Origin: Akkermansiaceae bacterium
Lineage (GTDB): Bacteria; Verrucomicrobiota; Verrucomicrobiia; Verrucomicrobiales; Akkermansiaceae
NCBI GenBank assembly: GCA_025457805.1
Contig: JALOTR010000050.1
Coordinates: 1 to 9,979 of the forward strand
DNA: 9,979 nt
Direction: 5' to 3'
The notes beneath the pieces are model-generated. The model was given only the letters and a program-made list of their open reading frames with translations, did no database searches and was not told the DNA's origin. This document shows positions 1 to 6,600 of this stretch, piece after piece; within the stretch, counting starts at the first letter, position 1, and every line of letters starts with the position of its first letter. The position numbers and the translations under genes were made by a program.

Positions 1-3000
1 CAGCGAATCGTTGACATCGGCCGCACCAATCTCACAGGAAACACCGCCGCCCAGGGCACGGGCGCCGCTCCCGGTGAAATCCTCCACACCGCCACCACCG
101 CCCCCGGCGGGACCGCCTCCAGCGACAACCTGATGCTCGCCATCAACCGCGGCACCGCCGCCAACCAGCAGCGCCTCGTCGGCCGCCTCAACGATGCCGG
201 CGAGTTGCAAACCGACTCCAACCTCACCCTCGCCACCGGCACCCGCCACCACTTCGCCATCACCTACACCGATGGCGCCGGCTCCTCCGGCAGCACCGGT
301 GGGCAACTCGCCTGGTATCTCAATGGCACCCTCGCCGCCACCCGCGACCTGCCCTTCAAACTCTCCGCCATCGAGGACGTCAACAACTGGCTCGGCCGCT
401 CGCAATACAGCGGCGACTCGAACGGCAACATCATCTACGACGAGGTGCGCATCCACCGCCGTGCCCTCAGCCAGAACGAAATCCTCAACAGCATCAGCAT
501 CGGCCCCAACCCGAGCTTCCCGCCGCCCACCACCGTGGCCGATGCCGCCACGCTCCATCGCCTGCAGAAAGTCCGCATCGCCGTCCTCGCAAACGACAGC
601 GGCACCCTCGATCCCACTACGGTAAACATCGTACAAGCCCCCCAGTTCGGCACTACCGCCATCAGCCCGAACGGCAGCATCCTCTACACCCACACCACCG
701 GCAGCCCGGCCACCGACAGTTTCACCTACCGCGTCAACGGCGCGGGCGGACTGTCCCAACCGGCCACCGTCACGCTGACCTTCTCGAATCAACTCCGCAT
801 CCCGAACAACTCCTTCCAGGTCCCAGCCAATCCGCCACCGGTCTCGATCGCGGCGGTGAACGCATTTCCCGGTCTCTCCTTCGCTCAACCCGTCTGCATC
901 GCCTCACCTCCCGGCGACACCCAGCGCCTCTTCATCTGTCAACAAGGCGGGCTCTTGCGCGTGATCCCGAACGTCAATGCCACCACGCCCACCGCTTCGA
1001 CCGTCCTCACCCTGAACGCCGCCGCAGGCGGACTCTTCAACGGCCGGACTCCCGCCGAGTCCCTCAATAGCAACAGCGAATGCGGCCTGCTTGGCATGGC
1101 TTTCCACCCGAACTACGCCAGCAACGGCCACGTCTTCCTCTTCTACTCCGTCAACATCAACGGCGCGCTCCACCAACGCGTCTCCCGCATCACCTTCAAC
1201 AACCCGAACTCCGCCACGCCCACCGCCAACCTCGCTTCGGAACGCATCCTCATCCAGCAGGCCGACGAAAGGGACAACCACAACGGCGGCGATCTCCACT
1301 TCGGCCCCGACGGCTACCTTTACATCTCCGTCGGCGATGAAGGCGGGCAAAACGACCAGTTCGCCAACAGCCAGCGCATCAACAAGGACTTCTTCGCCGG
1401 CATGCTGCGCATCGATGTGAACCTCGAAGGCACGGAAATCGCAGGAAATCCCGCCGCCACCGACGACGCCAACATTCCGCCTAACAGCCACCCCGCCGTC
1501 GTCCTCCACGGCGGCCTGCCCGCCTATGAAATCCCCGCCGACAACCCTTGGGTCGGCGCCACCACCTTCAACGGCCTCGCCGTGACCCCTTCTGCAGTTA
1601 GAACCGAGTTCTGGGCCGCCGGCCTGCGCAATCCCTGGCGCTTCTCCTTCGATCCCGTCACTGGCGAACTCTGGTGCGGCGACGTCGGCGGCGGCGCGCG
1701 CGAGGAAATCAGCCTCATCACCCGCGGCGGCAACTACGGCTGGGTCTGGCGCGAAGGAACCGTCGCCGGCCCGGTCGGCGGCGCACCCAGCGGCTTCAGC
1801 CACATCAATCCGCTCTACGAATACCAACACGGCAGCGGCACCTTCCAGGGCAGGAGCGTCACCGGCGGACTCGTCTATCGCGGTACCCGCATGGCCTCGC
1901 TCACCGGAGCCTATGTCTTCGCCGACTACGTCTCCGGAAACGTCTGGTCGCTGGTCCGCAATGGCAGCAACCCGCCCACCGTCAACCGCATCCTCGGCGA
2001 GGGTGGCATCGTTGCCTTCGGCCGCGATCCCTCGAACGGCGATGTCCTGATGGCCGACCTCAACGACAACCTCATCCGCCGCATCACCACCGTCACCGAC
2101 ACCAGCACCTACCCCGCCACTCTAACAGCCACCGGCCTTTTCTCCGATCTAACCGATCTCTCACCCGCGCCCGGCCTGCTGCCCTATCAGATCAACCTGC
2201 CCTTCTGGAGCGACCACGCCATCAAGCGCCGCTGGTTCACCATCCCCGATGCCAACTCGAGAATGACCTGGTCGCGCAACGACGAGTGGACCTTCCCCAC
2301 CGGCCAGATCTGGGTGAAACACTTCGACATCGAAACCACCCGCGGCAATCCCGCCACCCGCAAGCGCCTCGAAACCCGCCTGCTCGTGAAAAATGCGACC
2401 GGTGCCTACGGCGTCAGCTACCGGTGGAACGAAGCCGGCACCGAGGCCAATCTCGTCGGCGAACCGGGCGAGGACTTCGACCTTTCCATCACCGTCGGCG
2501 GCGTCCCGCAGATCCAGCGTTGGCGCATTCCCAGCCGCTCCGAATGCAATACCTGCCACACCCCGCAGGCCGGCTTCGCGCTCTCCACCAACACCCGCCA
2601 ATACAACATGGGCAGCCTCATCCTGGGCTTCGCAGGCAATCAGATCGATGTCCTGAGAAATGGCGGTTACTTCTCTAACAACCCTGACTCCGTCAACCTG
2701 CTCCCCCGCCATCTTCATCCGGACGAAACTGCCTATCCCGCCGAAGCCCGCGTCCGATCCTACATCGCCGTGAACTGCGCCTACTGCCACATGGACGGCG
2801 GCACCGCCGCGCCTTCGATGTGGGACGGCCGCCATGAACTCACGCTCGACCAAACCGGCCTCATCCTCGGCAACGCCAGCAACAACGGCGGCAACCCGCT
2901 CAACAAACTCGTCGTCCCCGGTTCCACCGTTCACTCCATCCTCCTCAACCGCACCGCCGCCTCCAACGGCTTCACCCGCATGCCGCCGCTCGGCAGCAAC

Positions 3001-3429
3001 GTGGTCGATCCCGCAGGCGTCGCGCTTCTAACAGAATGGATCCAGAACGAGCTCCCCGACCGCCAGACCTACGCCCAATGGCGCACCGCAGAGTTTCTAT
3101 CAGGAACCAGCCCGCAAGGCGCACCCTCGGCCGACCCCGATGGCGACGGCTCCAACAATCAGGCCGAGTTCCTTGCCGGCACCGATCCACTATCAGGCAC
3201 ATCCTTCCCCGCGTCATCCGTGAGTTTGAACGGCCCGCAGGTTTCCTTCACCTTCAACCTGCCGCCCAATCGCTCCGCCATCATCGAGCATTCGGATAAC
3301 CTCCAACAATGGACCCCTTGGAACATCCCCGGCAACCAAGGCCTCCCCACCCAAGGCGGCTCCCAAACCCTCACCGGCCCCAAACCTGGAAATCACTCAT
3401 TCTTCCGCGCAAAGGTCAGCGAGAACTGA
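1..3429 (+). CDS. Exported LamG / Ig-like / sugar-dehydrogenase propeller / diheme cytochrome c fusion protein (5' partial)
   Basis: The frame is open from base 1, so the first in-window ATG (133) lies inside a domain and is not the start; 1142 residues are visible. Residues 1-167 are the C-terminal part of a LamG-like jelly roll (NNWLGRSQYSGDS, DEVRIHRRALS). Residues ~175-265 are a bacterial Ig-like (Big_9-type) domain with VLAND and DSFTYRV. Residues ~280-700 are a glucose/sorbosone dehydrogenase-type propeller, with GLLGMAFHPNY, NHNGGDLHFGPDGYLY (H427, candidate catalytic His), GLRNPWRFSFD (R543, N544) and GGNYGWVWREG. Residues ~710-1020 resemble the SO2930/HNE_0200-type diheme cytochrome family, with CNTCH at 849-853, CAYCH at 926-930 and RMPPLG at 993-998 as a possible Met ligand. 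A Ca-loop linker (DPDGDGSNN, GTDP) and a C-terminal beta domain ending SFFRAKVSEN follow. Family assignment is from motif recognition. The likely role is oxidation of a sugar-like substrate with electrons passed to the fused hemes; the substrate and PQQ use are inferred. It is a tandem paralogue of the next gene. Confidence 0.88.
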   Translation, partial: QRIVDIGRTNLTGNTAAQGTGAAPGEILHTATTAPGGTASSDNLMLAINRGTAANQQRLVGRLNDAGELQTDSNLTLATGTRHHFAITYTDGAGSSGSTGGQLAWYLNGTLAATRDLPFKLSAIEDVNNWLGRSQYSGDSNGNIIYDEVRIHRRALSQNEILNSISIGPNPSFPPPTTVADAATLHRLQKVRIAVLANDSGTLDPTTVNIVQAPQFGTTAISPNGSILYTHTTGSPATDSFTYRVNGAGGLSQPATVTLTFSNQLRIPNNSFQVPANPPPVSIAAVNAFPGLSFAQPVCIASPPGDTQRLFICQQGGLLRVIPNVNATTPTASTVLTLNAAAGGLFNGRTPAESLNSNSECGLLGMAFHPNYASNGHVFLFYSVNINGALHQRVSRITFNNPNSATPTANLASERILIQQADERDNHNGGDLHFGPDGYLYISVGDEGGQNDQFANSQRINKDFFAGMLRIDVNLEGTEIAGNPAATDDANIPPNSHPAVVLHGGLPAYEIPADNPWVGATTFNGLAVTPSAVRTEFWAAGLRNPWRFSFDPVTGELWCGDVGGGAREEISLITRGGNYGWVWREGTVAGPVGGAPSGFSHINPLYEYQHGSGTFQGRSVTGGLVYRGTRMASLTGAYVFADYVSGNVWSLVRNGSNPPTVNRILGEGGIVAFGRDPSNGDVLMADLNDNLIRRITTVTDTSTYPATLTATGLFSDLTDLSPAPGLLPYQINLPFWSDHAIKRRWFTIPDANSRMTWSRNDEWTFPTGQIWVKHFDIETTRGNPATRKRLETRLLVKNATGAYGVSYRWNEAGTEANLVGEPGEDFDLSITVGGVPQIQRWRIPSRSECNTCHTPQAGFALSTNTRQYNMGSLILGFAGNQIDVLRNGGYFSNNPDSVNLLPRHLHPDETAYPAEARVRSYIAVNCAYCHMDGGTAAPSMWDGRHELTLDQTGLILGNASNNGGNPLNKLVVPGSTVHSILLNRTAASNGFTRMPPLGSNVVDPAGVALLTEWIQNELPDRQTYAQWRTAEFLSGTSPQGAPSADPDGDGSNNQAEFLAGTDPLSGTSFPASSVSLNGPQVSFTFNLPPNRSAIIEHSDNLQQWTPWNIPGNQGLPTQGGSQTLTGPKPGNHSFFRAKVSEN
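2545..2559 (+). other. First heme c attachment motif (CNTCH) of gene 1
   Basis: The codons spell Cys-Asn-Thr-Cys-His, a canonical CxxCH covalent heme-binding site, followed by TPQAGFALSTNTRQ, a context repeated almost exactly in the downstream paralogue. Heme c attachment takes place outside the cytoplasm, so the domain must be exported, although this gene's signal peptide is outside the window. Confidence 0.85.
2776..2790 (+). other. Second heme c attachment motif (CAYCH) of gene 1
   Basis: The codons spell Cys-Ala-Tyr-Cys-His after RSYIAVN. The motif lies about 64 residues before RMPPLG, whose Met could be the distal axial ligand. The spacing of the two CxxCH motifs (77 residues) is the same in the downstream paralogue, supporting a conserved diheme fold. 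Confidence 0.85.
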
Positions 3430-3466
3430 CTTCTCCCTGATCCGAGATTCGACGCTCAGTGCCGAA

Positions 3467-3542
3467 GCCGCAGGAAGAATCTTTTGCTGCTGCGGCCCGA
3501 CTCCCCATAAATGGCCCTAGACGGGTTCAAACCATTCGGGCC
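3467..3542 (+). promoter_or_regulatory. Overlapping inverted repeats between genes 1 and 2
   Basis: Two possible hairpins share bases. The first pairs GCCGCAG (3467-3473) with CTGCGGC (3490-3496), a perfect 7-bp GC-rich stem with a 16-base loop, starting 38 bases after the gene 1 stop. The second pairs GGCCCGA (3494-3500) with TCGGGCC (3536-3542), also 7 bp, and can be prolonged inside by ATGG (3511-3514) with CCAT (3532-3535). Bases 3494-3496 belong to both, so they cannot form together. Neither is followed by a clear T-run, so a simple intrinsic terminator is not supported. They could be an attenuator-like leader, a transcript-processing site or chance in GC-rich DNA. No convincing -35/-10 promoter was seen in 3430-3608. 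Confidence 0.3.
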
Positions 3543-3596
3543 ACCCTCCGAGCCCGGGATCTTCCACATCGTCCCACACAAACCCAATCCAATTGC

Positions 3597-3601
3597 AAGG
3601 G
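3597..3601 (+). promoter_or_regulatory. Shine-Dalgarno-like site for gene 2
   Basis: AAGGG lies 7 bases before the ATG at 3609. It decides the start: the frame is open back to a GTG at 3459, but the 50 extra residues would be Arg/Pro-rich and would bury the signal peptide that begins exactly at the ATG. Confidence 0.6.
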
Positions 3602-3608
3602 CTTCCCG

Positions 3609-6600
3609 ATGCGCATTCCTCTATTTTACGTGATCCTGATCGCCTCTGCCATGACCGGCTTGCAGGCCGGGCTGGTGCACCGATGGTCCTTCAACAGCAC
3701 TGCGGGTTCGGCTCCTGCGGGAAGCTCCGTGGTGGACAGTGTCGGCACGGCGAATGGGCAGGTGGTTGGCCAAGGCGCGGCATTCAACGGGACCTCTTTG
3801 GTGCTTCCCGGCAATACCAATGGCAACCAGACCCCGGCGAACATCGCGGCCTATGTCGATTTGCCAAACGGGCTCATCTCATCGAAAACCCACCTCAGCG
3901 TGGAAGTCTGGGCCACGCCGGTTTCGATCAAATACTGGCAGCGCTTGTTTGATTTCGGCCGGATGGGCACGCTGAGTTCGAGCGTGCGTGGTCCGGGCGC
4001 GCTGAACGGTGAGATCCTTCCGACGGCCACCGCTGCGCCCAACAATGCGGTTTCAAGTGATGATTTTGCCTTTGCGGTGAATCGTGAAAACAACGCCAAT
4101 ACGCAACGGATCATCGCCCGGCTGGATGGAGCCACCGAGCGCGGAACCAACACCGGCGCCGCCCTCACCACCGGCATTCAGCATCATATCGTCTGCACTT
4201 TCACCCAAGGAGCCGGATCTTTCGGTACGACCGGCGGACAAATGGCGTGGTATCTCAATGGCACTCTCGTCGGCACCTTGGATGTGAATTTCCAACTGTC
4301 CTCGATTCAGGATCGCAACAACTGGTTGGGCCGCTCGATGTACACTGCGGACAACAACTCCAACATCACCTACAACGAAGTCCGCCTCTACGATCACGCG
4401 CTCACCCCGGAGGAAATCGCAAGCAACATCGCCGCCGGCCCGGATTCATTGGGTGGTGGACCTGGAAATCCTCCGGTGCCCGATCACTTGTGGGTCTTCA
4501 ACAACGACGCCGACTCGACCGTCTCCTCCGGCCTGGCATTCACCGATAGCATCGGCGGCAGGGTCGCCACTCTCCGGGGAAATGGAGCGGTTCTCACAGG
4601 AACCGCCGTCCGCCTCCCCGGCTCCACCAACGGCAACCAGTCTGCGGCTTCCATTTCCGCATATCTCGATCTGCCTAACGGAATTCTAACCGGAAGATCC
4701 GCCATCACCTTCGAGGCATGGGCCACGCCTCTATCATCGAAGAACTGGCAACGCTTGTTCGAGTTCGGCCGCTGCGTCAACAGCCACGGCTCGGGCGCGG
4801 CACCCGGCGAAATTCTCGATGACTCAATACCTCCGGGTTTCACCGCAGGATATGATAACATCAGCCTCACCCTCAACAATGCGGGCGATCTCAATACCCA
4901 TCAATTGGAAGGACAGTATGATGGAAACGCCCCGCTATATACCACATCGACCGCTGCCACGACCGCCGGGACAAAGTATCATTACGTTTTGGTGATCGAA
5001 GACGGTGTCGGAATCCATGGTGCCACGGGCTGTCAGGTGCGTTGGTATCGCGATGGGGTGCTCCAGAATTCCGACGACTTCCCGTTTCGCGCCGCAGACA
5101 TGGAAAACGTGAACAACTGGATCGGCCGCTCCATGTATAGCGGCGACTCCAATTCGCACCTCGCCCTCGACGAGCTCCGCATCTATCAGCGTGTCCTTTC
5201 CGCTGGTGAAATTCTCGCCAGCAATATCGCAGGACCGGACCCAGGAGCAGGCGCTCCGGAACCACCCGTGCCGCCCCAAGTGCCGGAGTCCCGCTGGTCC
5301 TTCAACAACGCTCCCTCCGCGGCCGCATCCGGCAGCGCCTTTACCGATCTCACCTCAGGCGAGAGCGTCACCGTCCGCGGCAACGGAGCCACTCTCAACG
5401 GCACGGCACTCGTGTTGCCCGGCACTTCCAATGGAAATCAAAGCGCCGCAAACATCTCCGCTTACCTCGATCTCTCCAATGGAGTTCTATCCTCACGCCC
5501 CAGCCTCAGCTTCGAGGCATGGATCACGCCTCTTTCGTCCAAAAACTGGCAGCGGATCTTTGATTTCGGAAGATGCACCATCACCAGTGGCAGCGGTGCC
5601 GCCAGCGGCGAAATCATCGATGGCCCGGCGGCTCCCGGCGTCTCTCAGGCATCGGACAATCTGATGCTTTCCAACAACAAGGACAACGCGCTTGGAAGCC
5701 ATCGCTTGGAAGGCATGCTGAACAACAGTTCGGTTGTCACAGTGGATACGGATATCTCGGGTTCCACCACTGCCGGGACCGAATATCATTATGTCCTCAC
5801 CGTGCAGGATGCGGCCGGCGCATACGGTTCCACAGGTTGTCAGGTAAAGTGGTATCGCAACGGCGAGGTCCAAGGTTCCGCCGATCTCGCATTCCGCCTC
5901 ACCGAGATGGAGGACGTGAACAACTGGATCGGCCGCTCCCAGTGGTCCGGCGATTCCAACGCCCACATGCGGATCAATGAACTGCGCCTCTACAACCGGG
6001 CTTTGAGCATCGGCGAAGTGATATCATCCTTCACCAATGGCCCCAATACCGTTTTCCCCGCGCCCGTGGCGGTCAATGATACAGCTACGATCCATCCCGG
6101 GCAGAAAGTCCTCATCGATGTGCTGGCCAATGATGCCAACAGCCCGAACGCGAACACCCTGCAAATCATTACCCCGCCCGCAACCGGCAGCGCCACCCTC
6201 ACGGACGGGAAAATCCTCTACACCCACAGCGGCGACGCCACCTCGCCGGTCACCTTCACCTACCGCATCAGCAATGCAAGCGGTTCCAACTCGGACGGCA
6301 CCGTCACCATCAGCTTCGCCACCTCGCTCCGCATCACCAATCCCTCGCTCGCCATGCCGGTGGCACCGCCGACCAGCGCGTGGCAGCTCGTGGACGCACT
6401 CCCCGGGCTGGTTTTCAATGAGCCGCTCTGCATTGCATCCATCCCCGGAAACAGCAAACGGCTCTTTGTTTGCGAACGCCTCGCGAAGATCAAACACATC
6501 CCCGATATAGGCTCCGCCTCGCCCACCCAGAACGTGTTTCTCGACTTGCAAGCCGCCATTGCCGGGCGCACGCCCACCGAGACCATCGAAGGTGGCGGCA

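Noticed and set aside
904..1830. Open frame of 308 codons on the - strand within gene 1
   Set aside because: It is antisense to the conserved propeller domain, has an Ala/Gly/Val/Asp-rich composition typical of the complement of C-ending codons, and shows no recognisable motif.
1674..2678. Open frame of 334 codons on the + strand, frame-shifted inside gene 1
   Set aside because: Its product is Arg/Pro/His-rich low-complexity sequence and it overlaps clear heme and propeller motifs in the true frame.
3524..3533. GGTTCAAACC, resembling a tRNA T-loop
   Set aside because: The flanking bases do not form a T-stem, and no acceptor, D or anticodon arm can be drawn around it.
3459..3608. N-terminal extension of gene 2 from a GTG at 3459
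   Set aside because: It would add 50 Arg/Pro-rich residues before a good signal peptide. The ATG at 3609 has an AAGGG at proper distance.
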